Shown here one piece after another: positions 1 through 7,873 of a stretch of 64,000 bases of DNA; the stretch's first letter is position 1, and each line of letters begins with the position of its first letter. The notes beneath the pieces were generated by a model. It did not search any database. It saw only the letters and a list, made by a program, of their open reading frames with translations, and was not told the origin of the DNA. The DNA is taken from assembly GCF_003173755.1 (NCBI RefSeq), contig NZ_CP029553.1, positions 3,620,001 through 3,684,000 of the forward strand. The letters run 5' to 3'. This stretch comes from Methylobacterium terrae (GTDB taxonomy: Bacteria > Pseudomonadota > Alphaproteobacteria > Rhizobiales > Beijerinckiaceae). The translations under genes and the position numbers were made by a program.

Positions 1-432
1 GCGCGCCTGCGGCGGCACGCCGAACGCCACCCGCACCGGCGCCGCGCGGGCGAACTCGCTGCCGGCGGGCTGGCAGGCCGGCCCGGCGATCCAGGCGCTG
101 TGGGGATCGAGCAGGGTGCGGGCGAGGCCGGGCACGTGCTCGACGTCGAGGCTCGACCCGTCGGCGGCGAGGAAGTCGAAGCCGGCGAGCGCGAAGTCGA
201 GGGCCTGTCCCCCCTCCTCCTCGGGCGTCCAGGCGAGGCGGGCCTCGAGGACGCACCAGATCCCCGCCGGCAGGTCGTCGAAGGCCAGCAGCACCCGGGA
301 CCAGCGGTTGTTGGCGGTGATCCGGTGCTCGCCCTCGCGCGCGCCCGGTCCCGCCCCGCCCGCGTAGCGGGCCTGGACCGGCAGGAGAACCGACGGGAAG
401 ACCGGCTCGGAGGACGGCAGGGCCGGAAGCAT
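1..432 (-). CDS. Unidentified protein, N-terminal part only (runs off the window)
   Basis: The reading frame is open from an ATG at 432 to the window edge, giving 143 residues without a stop. The product begins MLPALPSSEPVFPSVLLPVQ and includes a stretch reading ITANNRWSRVLLAFDDLPAG. It has no signal peptide and no motif I recognise. It is divergent from the flagellar operon, with about 230 bases between the two starts. The codon pattern (strong G/C at third positions) supports a real gene. The function is unknown and the C-terminal end is not in the window. Confidence 0.6.
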   Translation of the reverse strand, partial: MLPALPSSEPVFPSVLLPVQARYAGGAGPGAREGEHRITANNRWSRVLLAFDDLPAGIWCVLEARLAWTPEEEGGQALDFALAGFDFLAADGSSLDVEHVPGLARTLLDPHSAWIAGPACQPAGSEFARAAPVRVAFGVPPQAR

Positions 433-662
433 CGCGTGCAGGGAGGACGGGGACGAAGGATGGCGGGAGGCGTCCCGCGGCAGTGCCGGGGACGGGACGC
501 CCAGTCAAGGCGCCGGGGCCCGGGATCGTCGAAGACCGGCCGCGCCAGCTTCGCCAGCCTCGGGCAAGGTAGCGCTCCTAAACCCCCGGTTACGCGGCGG
601 GCCCGGCCATCGGGTCGTTTCGGGACACAGGGTGAAGGAGTGACGGGCATGGAGGGGGTCGC

Positions 663-1043
663 GTGACGGGCGTCTACCTGTTCGATCTCGCCTCGCTGCA
701 CGGCCGCTACCTGTCGGTGCGCCAGTCGGCGATCGCCGGCAACGTGGCGAACGCCAACACCCAGGGCTACCAGGCCCGGGACACGGTGCCCTTCGCCCAG
801 GTGCTGGCCCGCGCCGGCACCGACATGGCGCAGACCTCGCAGGTCCACGTCTCCGCCCCGGGCCTCGGCGTGGCGACGCGCAAGGACCAGACGGGCTGGG
901 ACGTGCTCGAGACCTCGAGCAGCGTCAGCCTGGAGCAGGAGATGCTCAAGGCGAGCGAGGTGTCGCGCCAGCACAACCTCGATATCGGCGTGGTGCGCAG
1001 CTTCGACCGCATGCTGAAGCTGGCCGTGAGGAGCGGATCGTGA
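663..1043 (+). CDS. flgB: Flagellar basal-body rod protein FlgB
   Basis: FlgB is a proximal rod subunit of the flagellar basal body in the periplasm. The 126-residue product has the N-terminal rod motif with [16 protein letters not shown] at about 22-37, and a C-terminal helix with [19 protein letters not shown]. The length is normal for the alphaproteobacterial form. The start is GTG, the only good start in frame with the conserved N-terminus. It is the first gene of a ten-gene flagellar operon, and its stop overlaps the GTG start of flgC by four bases, which implies translational coupling. No flagellar promoter could be assigned with confidence in the 230 bases upstream. Confidence 0.95.
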   Translation: MTGVYLFDLASLHGRYLSVRQSAIAGNVANANTQGYQARDTVPFAQVLARAGTDMAQTSQVHVSAPGLGVATRKDQTGWDVLETSSSVSLEQEMLKASEVSRQHNLDIGVVRSFDRMLKLAVRSGS

Positions 1044-1456
1044 TCGACCCCCTGCTGGCCGCCTCGCGCCTCGCGAGCGCGGGCCTCGAGGCGCAGTCCC
1101 TGCGCATGCGCGTGGTGTCGGAGAACCTCGCCAACGCCCAGTCGACCGGGAACGCGCCGGGGGCCGACCCCTACGCGCGCAAGACCGTGACCTTCCAGGC
1201 CGAGCTCGACCGCATGGTCGGCGCCGCCTCGGTGCGGGTGCGCGACATCGGCACCGACAAGACCCCGTTCCGGGTCGAGCACGACCCGAGCAACCCGGCG
1301 GCGGACCAGAACGGCAACGTCAAGCTGCCGAACGTGAACGCCCTGATCGAGATGGCCGACATGCGCGAGGCCAACCGCTCCTACGAAGCCAATCTGCAGG
1401 TGATCAAGCAGGCCCGCGCGATGGTGGCCAGCGTGATCGACCTCCTGAGGACATGA
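1040..1456 (+). CDS. flgC: Flagellar basal-body rod protein FlgC
   Basis: FlgC is the second proximal rod subunit and is exported by the flagellar type III system. The 138-residue product shows the N-terminal rod signature [17 protein letters not shown] at about 22-38 and the C-terminal [20 protein letters not shown] typical of FlgC. It starts at a GTG overlapping the flgB stop, and fliE follows after seven bases. Length and both terminal heptad regions fit the family, so the assignment is secure. Confidence 0.95.
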   Translation: MIDPLLAASRLASAGLEAQSLRMRVVSENLANAQSTGNAPGADPYARKTVTFQAELDRMVGAASVRVRDIGTDKTPFRVEHDPSNPAADQNGNVKLPNVNALIEMADMREANRSYEANLQVIKQARAMVASVIDLLRT

Positions 1457-1463
1457 GCATCCG

Positions 1464-1814
1464 ATGATCGAGGCCCTCACCCTCTCGGCCTTCGACCGGG
1501 CCGCCGCCTCCGCCCGGCCCGAGGCCGCCCCCGTCCAGCGCGCCGCCCTGCCGGCGATGACCGGCGCGGCGATGCCGGGCCTGGACGCCGCCGCGCCGGC
1601 CGATTTCGGGCAGATCATGGCGAGCTTCGCCAGCGGAGTGCGCAACGACCTGCGCGCCGGCGAGGCCGCCTCGATCGCCGGCATCCAGGGCAAGGTCTCG
1701 ACCCAGCAGGTGGTCGAGGCGGTGATGTCCGCCGAGCAGAGCCTCCAGACCGCGGTCGCGATCCGCGACAAGGTCGTGTCCGCCTACCTCGAACTGAGCC
1801 GCATGGCGATCTGA
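1464..1814 (+). CDS. fliE: Flagellar hook-basal body complex protein FliE
   Basis: FliE joins the MS ring to the rod and is needed for export of rod proteins. The 116-residue product has a variable Ala/Pro-rich N-terminal half. The conserved C-terminal helix pair contains [20 protein letters not shown] and ends with [16 protein letters not shown], as in other FliE proteins. It lies seven bases after flgC and 13 bases before flgG, in the order usual for Rhizobiales. Confidence 0.93.
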   Translation: MIEALTLSAFDRAAASARPEAAPVQRAALPAMTGAAMPGLDAAAPADFGQIMASFASGVRNDLRAGEAASIAGIQGKVSTQQVVEAVMSAEQSLQTAVAIRDKVVSAYLELSRMAI

Positions 1815-1827
1815 GGATTTCACGCAG

Positions 1828-2616
1828 ATGAGAGCGCTCGCCGTCGCCGCCACGGGCATGTCCGCCCAGCAGCTCAACCTCGAGGTCATCGCCAACAACA
1901 TCGCCAACCTGAACACCACCGGGTTCAAGGGGGCGCGGGCCGAGTTCACCGACCTGCTCTACCAGGCCGAGCGGCAGCAGGGCGTGCCCAACCAGTCCGG
2001 CCAGGAGGCGATCCCCGAGGGCGCGATGCTCGGGCTCGGCGTGCGCGCCGCGGCGATCCGCAACCTGCACCGCCAGGGTCAGCTCACCAATACGGCAAAC
2101 CAGCTCGATCTCGCCATCAACGGCCGCGGCTACTTCCAGATCACGAGCCCCAGCGGCGAGATCAACTACACCCGCGCCGGCGCCTTCAACAAGAACGCCA
2201 CCGGCCAGCTCGTCACGCTCGAGGGCTACACCGTCGATCCGGCGATCCTGATCCCGCCGACCGCGACCGAGATCACCATCAACCAGTCCGGCCAGGTCTT
2301 CGCCAAGATCGACGGCCAGGTGGCGCAGCAGAACATCGGCCAGCTCACCATCGCCAACTTCGCCAACGAGTCGGGCCTCGAGCCCCTCGGCAACGGCCTC
2401 TACCGCGAGACCCCGGCCTCGGGCGCGGCGGTGATCGGCAATCCGGGCGATGCCAGCTACGGCAAGCTGCAGCAGGGCTACCTCGAAGGCTCGAACGTCG
2501 ATCCGGTCAAGGAGATCACCAGCCTGATCACCGCCCAGCGCTCGTTCGAGATGAACTCGAAGGTGATCCAGGCCGTCGACGAGATGGCCGGCACGATCTC
2601 CAAGGGTATCCGGTAG
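1828..2616 (+). CDS. flgG: Flagellar distal rod protein FlgG
   Basis: FlgG forms the distal rod. The 262-residue product has the usual length. Its N-terminal rod domain reads [20 protein letters not shown] followed by [15 protein letters not shown]. There is a central beta domain, and the C-terminal coiled-coil region contains [20 protein letters not shown], the FlgG/FlgE family signature. It follows fliE directly. The stop (TAG at 2614-2616) is followed by a 97-base spacer before flgA, the largest gap inside the operon. Confidence 0.96.
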   Translation: MRALAVAATGMSAQQLNLEVIANNIANLNTTGFKGARAEFTDLLYQAERQQGVPNQSGQEAIPEGAMLGLGVRAAAIRNLHRQGQLTNTANQLDLAINGRGYFQITSPSGEINYTRAGAFNKNATGQLVTLEGYTVDPAILIPPTATEITINQSGQVFAKIDGQVAQQNIGQLTIANFANESGLEPLGNGLYRETPASGAAVIGNPGDASYGKLQQGYLEGSNVDPVKEITSLITAQRSFEMNSKVIQAVDEMAGTISKGIR

Positions 2617-2713
2617 TAATTCGCATCCGGTCGTCGCGGATCCGGCGAGCCAGACCTGAGACTGCCACGCCGCCGGGCCCCGGCGGCGCCCCTCCTCCCG
2701 GCGCGACACCCCC

Positions 2714-3232
2714 ATGCGTTCCCTCCCCCGGCGTTCCCTCCCCCGTCGCTCCCTCCTCCCGCGCGTCCTCCTTCTCCTGGCACTCCTCGGCGTGCCGGCC
2801 GCCCTCGGCGTGGCGCCCCCGGCGCCCGCCCTGGCGGCGGACGAGATGATGCTGCCGGTGCCGACCGTGACGATCTATCCGGGCGACACGATCAAGGAGT
2901 CGATGCTGCGGCTCCAGGCCTACCCGACGACCTACCGGGCGCGGGCCGCGGTGATCGACGCGCCGCTCGCCATCGCCGGGCGGGTCGCGCGCCGGATGCT
3001 GCTGCCGGGCGAGCCGGTGCCGGTCAACGCCGTCGACGATCCCCGCCTCGTCAGCCGCGGCACGCCGACCCAGATGGTGTTCGAGGAGAACGGCCTCGTC
3101 ATCACGGCGGTCGGGGCGCCGCTGCAGAACGGCGGCCTCGGCGAGACCATCCGGGTGCGCAACACCGACACCAACCGCATCGTGCTCGGCACCGTGATGG
3201 CCGACGGCCGCGTCAAGATCGGCGGCTTCTGA
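2714..3232 (+). CDS. flgA: Flagellar P-ring chaperone FlgA (SAF domain)
   Basis: FlgA is a periplasmic chaperone for assembly of the FlgI P ring. The 172-residue product has an unusually long basic leader, MRSLPRRSLPRRSLLPR, then a hydrophobic stretch and a likely cleavage after ALA near residue 41. An SAF-type domain follows (TVTIYPGDTIKESMLRLQ, then the C-terminal segment ending RVKIGGF). It is the short form found in alphaproteobacteria. The arginine-rich leader is encoded by imperfect 15-base tandem repeats, so the signal peptide may start at a later residue than annotated. Its last base overlaps the flgI start. Confidence 0.9.
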   Translation: MRSLPRRSLPRRSLLPRVLLLLALLGVPAALGVAPPAPALAADEMMLPVPTVTIYPGDTIKESMLRLQAYPTTYRARAAVIDAPLAIAGRVARRMLLPGEPVPVNAVDDPRLVSRGTPTQMVFEENGLVITAVGAPLQNGGLGETIRVRNTDTNRIVLGTVMADGRVKIGGF

Positions 3233-4368
3233 TGCGCGCCGCCCTCCGCGTCGCTCTCGCCCTGGCGGTCGCCCTGGTGCCGGCCTTGCCCACGCGGGCC
3301 GCCGCGCCGGTGATCGCCACCGGCGGCTACACCCGGATCAAGGACCTCGCGAGCCTCAAGGGCGTGCGCGACAACCAGATCGTCGGCTACGGCCTCGTGA
3401 CCGGCCTGCAGGGGACCGGCGACACCCTGCGCAACGCCCAGTTCACCGAGCAGTCGCTGCAATCGATGCTCGACCGGATGGGCATCAACGTGCGCGACGC
3501 GCGCCTGCGCACCCGCAACGTCGCCGCCGTGATGGTGACGGCGGACCTGCCTCCTTACGTCGGCGCCGGCTCGCGCATCGACGTGACGGTCACCTCCCTC
3601 GGCGACGCGACGTCCCTGCGCGGCGGCACCCTGCTGATGACCCCGCTCTCGGGGGGCGACGGCAACGTCTACGCGGCCGCGCAGGGGCCGCTCGCGGTCT
3701 CGGGCTTCTCGGCTCAAGGCCAGGCCGAGCAGCTGACGCAAGGCGTGCCGACCGCCGGGCGCATCCCCAACGGCGCGCTCATCGAGCGCGAGGTGCCGGG
3801 CGCCTTCCGCGACCTGCCCGAGCTGGTCTTCGAGTTGAAGAACCCCGACTTCAAGACCGCCACGATGGTGGCCGACGCCATCAACGCCTACGCCATCGGC
3901 CGCTTCCGGCGCCGCATCGCCAGCCCCCGCGACCAGCGCTCGGTGGTGCTCCAGCGCCCCCGCGACATGATCATGACCCGCCTCGTCGCCGAGATCGGCG
4001 ACCTGACGGTCCAGCCCGACGTGCCGGCCCGGGTCGTGGTCGACCAGCGCACCGGCACGGTGGTGATCGGCCGCAACGTCCAGATCTCCACGGTGGCGGT
4101 CACCCACGGCAACCTCACGGTGCGGGTCACCGAGGCGCCGGAGGTGTCGCAGCCCGCACCCTTCTCCAACGGCCAGACAACGGTGGTGCCGCGCACCGAG
4201 GTCACGGCCCGCGAGGAGCAGGGCCGGCTCGCGGTGATCGGCGGCTCCGACCTGCAGACCCTGGTGCGCGGCCTCAACCAGGTGGGGCTGAAGCCGACCG
4301 ACATCATCGCGATCCTCCAGGCGGTGAAGACCGCCGGCGCCCTCCAGGCGGAGCTCGTCGTCCAATGA
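3232..4368 (+). CDS. flgI: Flagellar P-ring protein FlgI
   Basis: FlgI builds the P ring that acts as a bushing in the peptidoglycan layer. The 378-residue product begins with a signal peptide (MRAALRVALALAVALVPALP, cleavage near TRAAA). It then has the family motifs RIKDLASLKGVRDNQIVGYG, GLQGTGDTLRNAQFTEQSL and, near the end, LNQVGLKPTDIIAILQAVK. The length is normal. It starts at the flgA stop and overlaps motE by four bases (ATGA). Confidence 0.96.
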   Translation: MRAALRVALALAVALVPALPTRAAAPVIATGGYTRIKDLASLKGVRDNQIVGYGLVTGLQGTGDTLRNAQFTEQSLQSMLDRMGINVRDARLRTRNVAAVMVTADLPPYVGAGSRIDVTVTSLGDATSLRGGTLLMTPLSGGDGNVYAAAQGPLAVSGFSAQGQAEQLTQGVPTAGRIPNGALIEREVPGAFRDLPELVFELKNPDFKTATMVADAINAYAIGRFRRRIASPRDQRSVVLQRPRDMIMTRLVAEIGDLTVQPDVPARVVVDQRTGTVVIGRNVQISTVAVTHGNLTVRVTEAPEVSQPAPFSNGQTTVVPRTEVTAREEQGRLAVIGGSDLQTLVRGLNQVGLKPTDIIAILQAVKTAGALQAELVVQ

Positions 4369-4949
4369 CCCGGATCCTCCTCAGCGCCGTCCTTTTGGCC
4401 CTGGCCGGCCCGGCCCTCGCCGCCGGCGACGGCCACGGCGCGCCGGCGAGCGACCCGGCCAAGGACGCGGCGATGCGCGCCATCGCGGCCCGCGACGCGC
4501 CCAAGGAGCCGAACGCCCAGGACTTCGCCGCCGGGGCGGCGGGCAGGGATCCCTCGAAGACCGGGTACTGCGCCACCATCGCGGACGCGGCGGCCGATGC
4601 CCGCTTCGCCTGGCAGAAGGAGCAGCTCGCCGCGCTCGAGAAGCAGGTCGAGGAGCGCATCCGCCGCCTCGAGGAGAAGCGCGCCGAGTACGAGGCGGTG
4701 GTCCAGCGCCGCAAGGAGTTCCTGGCCAAGGCCGACGAGAGCGTCGTGGCGGTCTACGCCAAGATGCGGGCCGACGCCGCGGCGCTCCAGCTCACCAACA
4801 TGCCCGAGGACAACGCCGCGGCGATCCTGGTGAAGCTCAACGCCCGCACGGCGAGCGCGGTGCTCGCCGAGATGGAGGCCTCCCGCGCCGCGTCGCTGGC
4901 CCGCAAGATGGCCGAGGCCGGCCGCCGCAAGGACAACGAGAGATCGTGA
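4365..4949 (+). CDS. motE: MotE-like flagellar periplasmic chaperone
   Basis: In rhizobia the gene at this position (between flgI and flgH) is motE, a periplasmic chaperone that stabilises the motor protein MotC. The 194-residue product has a signal peptide ending near PALAAG. Residues 78-125 are a highly charged coiled coil (KEQLAALEKQVEERIRRLEE), and the C-terminal segment NMPEDNAAAILVKLNARTAS resembles the MgtE N-terminal repeat. Two cysteines are absent from most of the chain; one occurs in GYCATI. The function is inferred from position and architecture; the paired MotC is not in the window. Confidence 0.8.
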   Translation: MTRILLSAVLLALAGPALAAGDGHGAPASDPAKDAAMRAIAARDAPKEPNAQDFAAGAAGRDPSKTGYCATIADAAADARFAWQKEQLAALEKQVEERIRRLEEKRAEYEAVVQRRKEFLAKADESVVAVYAKMRADAAALQLTNMPEDNAAAILVKLNARTASAVLAEMEASRAASLARKMAEAGRRKDNERS

Positions 4950-5671
4950 TGACCCGCCAGCTTCCGGCCCTCTGCCTCCTCGGTCTGGCCGTTTCGAGCC
5001 TGTCCCTCGCCGGCTGCCAGAGCAGGCTCGACGAGCTCGGCCGCCCGCCGGTCCTGACCCCGATCGGCACCGGGCTCGCCGCCCCGCGCGAGGCCCTGCC
5101 CTCGACCTTCGGCTCGCTCCAGAGCCGCCACGGCTACCACTCGACCTGGTCGCCGGCGAGCGCCGACCTGTTCCAGGATCCCCGCGCCCGCAACATCGGC
5201 GACGTGCTCACCGTCAGCATCTCGATCAACGACAAGGCGCAGTTTGACAACGCCAGCGACCGCTCGCGCAGCCAGAAGTCGAGCCTCGGCTTCGATTTCG
5301 GCTACGGCGTCTCGGGCCTGAAGGATTCGGCCACCGCCGATACCGGCATCCGCTCCGGCACCGAGACCAAGGGCCAGGGCTCGATCGACCGCAAGGAGAA
5401 CCTGAGCCTGTCGGTGGCCGCCGTCGTCACCGAGGTGCTGCCGAACGGCAACCTCCTGATCAGCGGCTCGCAGGAGATCCGGGTCAACAACGAGGTCCGG
5501 GTGCTCAACGTCGCCGGCATCGTGCGGCCGCGCGACGTCTCGCGCAAGAACACCATCGACTACGACAAGATCGCCGAGGCCCGCGTGTCCTACGGCGGCC
5601 GCGGCCGGCTGACCGACGTGCAGGGCCCGACCCTCGGCCAGCAGATCTTCGAGACCGTCGCGCCGTTCTGA
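4946..5671 (+). CDS. flgH: Flagellar L-ring lipoprotein FlgH
   Basis: FlgH forms the L ring in the outer membrane. The 241-residue product has a lipoprotein signal with lipobox LAGC (Cys at about 24). The family motifs follow: LFQDPRARNIGDVLTVSISI, NLSLSVAAVVTEVLPNGNLL, and VRPRDVSRKNTIDYDKIAEA near the C-terminus. The start is either GTG at 4946, overlapping the motE stop, or the ATG three bases on. The length is normal. Confidence 0.95.
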   Translation: MMTRQLPALCLLGLAVSSLSLAGCQSRLDELGRPPVLTPIGTGLAAPREALPSTFGSLQSRHGYHSTWSPASADLFQDPRARNIGDVLTVSISINDKAQFDNASDRSRSQKSSLGFDFGYGVSGLKDSATADTGIRSGTETKGQGSIDRKENLSLSVAAVVTEVLPNGNLLISGSQEIRVNNEVRVLNVAGIVRPRDVSRKNTIDYDKIAEARVSYGGRGRLTDVQGPTLGQQIFETVAPF

Positions 5672-5694
5672 CGGCCCTGAACCGGAGACGCGCG

Positions 5695-6183
5695 ATGGCG
5701 GACAAGAACGAGAAGAAGGGCGGCGGCAAAGCCTGGATCGGCGCGCTCGCCCTCTGCACCCTGGTGGCGGTCGGCACCGGCGCGGGCTTGGGGATGTACC
5801 TGATGACGAGCGTCGAGCAGGCGGTCGACCAGAAGACCCGCGAGGCGCAGGAGCACGAGAAGGCCGCCAAGGTGCTGAACTACACCGGCGATCTGAGCTT
5901 GCGCAGCGTCGGCTCGGTGGTGACGAACCTCGCCGAGCCGGCCGATTCCTGGATCCGGCTCGAATCCTCGGTGGTGTTCAAGACCGGCAGCCTGCCGACC
6001 CCGGACATCACCGTGGCGGAGATCAAGGCCGACATCATCGCCTACCTGCGCACCCTCTCGACGGCGCAGATCGAGGGCGCGAGCGGCCTGCAGCACCTGC
6101 GCGAGGACCTGAACGAGCGCGTGGCCTTGCGGACCAAGGGTGCGGTGCGCGAGGTCATCGTCGAGGCCCTGGTGGTCCAGTGA
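5695..6183 (+). CDS. fliL: Flagellar basal-body associated protein FliL
   Basis: FliL is a single-pass inner membrane protein around the stator and MS ring. The 162-residue product has a short lysine-rich cytoplasmic tail (MADKNEKKGGGK), one membrane helix at about 14-37, and a periplasmic stomatin-like domain. It ends with LNERVALRTKGAVREVIVEA, which matches the family C-terminus. It overlaps the GTG start of fliP by four bases. Confidence 0.9.
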   Translation: MADKNEKKGGGKAWIGALALCTLVAVGTGAGLGMYLMTSVEQAVDQKTREAQEHEKAAKVLNYTGDLSLRSVGSVVTNLAEPADSWIRLESSVVFKTGSLPTPDITVAEIKADIIAYLRTLSTAQIEGASGLQHLREDLNERVALRTKGAVREVIVEALVVQ

Positions 6184-6992
6184 GCGGTGCTGCAGTGAGT
6201 GGTGCCCCGGTGAGCCGGCGCGCGAACCTCGTCCTCGGAACGGCCGCCCTCGTGCTCCTGCCCGCCGGCGCCGCCCTGGCGCAGGCCGCGGGCGGCGGGG
6301 CCGGCGCCGTCACCGGCATCCCGGGCCTCGACGCGCTGCTGCCGCCCGGCAACGGCGCGGCGAGCGGGCGCATCCTCCAACTTGTCGCCCTGCTGACCGT
6401 CCTGTCGCTGGCGCCCGGCCTGCTCGTGATGGTGACGAGCTTCACGCGCTTCGCCGTCGCGTTCTCGTTCCTGCGCTCGGGGCTCGGCCTCCAGAGCACG
6501 CCCGCCAACCTGTTCCTCGTCAGCCTGTCGCTGTTCATGACCTTCTACGTCATGGCGCCGACCTTCGACCGGGCCTGGAGCGAGGGCGTGCGGCCCCTCC
6601 AGGAGAACCGGATCAGCGAGGAGGAGGCCTTCACCCGGATCACCGACCCGTTCCGCGAGTTCATGTCGGCCCAGGTGCGCCCGAAGGACCTCCAGACCTT
6701 CCAGGACCTCGCCAGCCGCACCTTCCCGAAGCCACAGGACGGCGAGAAGATCGACCTGCGCATCCTGATCCCGGCCTTCATGATCTCGGAACTGCGCCGC
6801 GGCTTCGAGATCGGCTTCCTCATCGCCCTGCCCTTCCTCGTCATCGACATGATCGTCTCGACGATCGTGATGTCGATGGGCATGATGATGCTGCCGCCGA
6901 CGGTGATCTCGCTGCCGTTCAAGGTGCTGTTCTTCATCCTGATCGACGGGTGGAACCTGCTGGTGAGCGGGCTGGTCAGGTCGTTCTTCTAG
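6180..6992 (+). CDS. fliP: Flagellar type III export protein FliP
   Basis: FliP is a core subunit of the flagellar export gate in the inner membrane. The 270-residue product has a signal-like N-terminal helix and the FliP signatures: MVTSFTRFAVAFSFLRSGLG at about 81-100, LRILIPAFMISELRRGFEIG, and a C-terminal pair of helices with FLVIDMIVSTIVMSMGMMML. The GTG start is coupled to fliL. It is the last gene of the operon here; its TAG stop shares the palindrome CTAG with the stop of eutC on the opposite strand. Confidence 0.96.
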   Translation: MSGAAVSGAPVSRRANLVLGTAALVLLPAGAALAQAAGGGAGAVTGIPGLDALLPPGNGAASGRILQLVALLTVLSLAPGLLVMVTSFTRFAVAFSFLRSGLGLQSTPANLFLVSLSLFMTFYVMAPTFDRAWSEGVRPLQENRISEEEAFTRITDPFREFMSAQVRPKDLQTFQDLASRTFPKPQDGEKIDLRILIPAFMISELRRGFEIGFLIALPFLVIDMIVSTIVMSMGMMMLPPTVISLPFKVLFFILIDGWNLLVSGLVRSFF

Positions 6993-7873
6993 ATTTCTTC
7001 GGGATTCCAGCGCGCGCCTGAACCGTCCCCCGCCGCGGGGGGAGGGTACGGGCGCGAAGCTCCGACGATCGGCTTGGATCCTCCCGCCCCCGCCAGCAAC
7101 CGGTCGCTCTCGTCCTTCAGCGCCACGCCCGTCAGCCGCCGGGTCAGCGCCTGGTCGATCAGCCAGTGCAGCTTGAACGCCGCCAGGTCCGGCTTGAGCC
7201 CCGCCGCCCGCACGTTCGACAGGCAGTTGCGCTCCGCGTCGGTACGGCCCGGACGCGGATCGAAGGTGAGGTAGATCCCGAGGCTGTCGGGCGAGGACAG
7301 GCCGGGCCGCTCGCCGATCAGCACCGCGACGGCGCGGGCCTCGAGAAGCGCCCCGACCGCGTCGCCGAGGGCCACTCGCGCCTGCGTCGCCACCACCACC
7401 GGGGCGAGGCGCCAGCCGGATCCGGCGAGCGCGCCTTTCAGGGCCGCCAGCAGCGGCACCGCGCCCTCGTGGACGGCCCGGGCCGAGAGGCCGTCGGCCA
7501 CCACGAGGGCGAGGTCGACCGGGTCGCCGGCGGCCGCCGCGAGCGCCGCCGTCGAGGCCTCGTCGAGCCGGCGACCGAGATCGGGCCGGCGCAGGTAGGT
7601 CGTCCGGTCGGGCGCCGCGGAGGCCGCCGGGAGGGTCTCGAAGCCGAGGGCCGCGATGCCGGCCCGCACCTCGTCCGCCTCGAGGGGCAGGTGCACCGCG
7701 TCGCGCGCCTGGGCGTGGGCGAGGCCGAAGCGCAGCACCTCGCGGGTCGGCAGGCCGGACCCGGCGCGCCCAAGCGCGATGCGGGCCGGGGTCAGGGCGG
7801 CGAGGCGGCGCCAAGCCGTGGCGGGATCGTCCGTGGCGGGATCGTCCGCGGCGGGGTCGTCGGCCCGGCTCAC
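6989..7873 (-). CDS. eutC: Ethanolamine ammonia-lyase small subunit EutC
   Basis: EutC is the small subunit of adenosylcobalamin-dependent ethanolamine ammonia-lyase, which turns ethanolamine into acetaldehyde and ammonia. The 294-residue product contains ARIALGRAGSGLPTREVLRF near the N-terminus, DLALVVADGLSARAVHEGAV in the middle, and RNCLSNVRAAGL near the C-terminus, all EutC hallmarks. The GTG start at 7873 overlaps the eutB stop (GTGA), so the two are translationally coupled. The first 25 residues hold a tandem DDPA(A/T)DDPAT repeat. Confidence 0.93.
   Translation of the reverse strand: MSRADDPAADDPATDDPATAWRRLAALTPARIALGRAGSGLPTREVLRFGLAHAQARDAVHLPLEADEVRAGIAALGFETLPAASAAPDRTTYLRRPDLGRRLDEASTAALAAAAGDPVDLALVVADGLSARAVHEGAVPLLAALKGALAGSGWRLAPVVVATQARVALGDAVGALLEARAVAVLIGERPGLSSPDSLGIYLTFDPRPGRTDAERNCLSNVRAAGLKPDLAAFKLHWLIDQALTRRLTGVALKDESDRLLAGAGGSKPIVGASRPYPPPAAGDGSGARWNPEEI

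Noticed and set aside
100..666. 188-residue plus-strand frame before flgB
   Set aside because: It is the mirror of the minus-strand gene at 1-432 and runs into the flgB start. Its composition is typical of a shadow frame.
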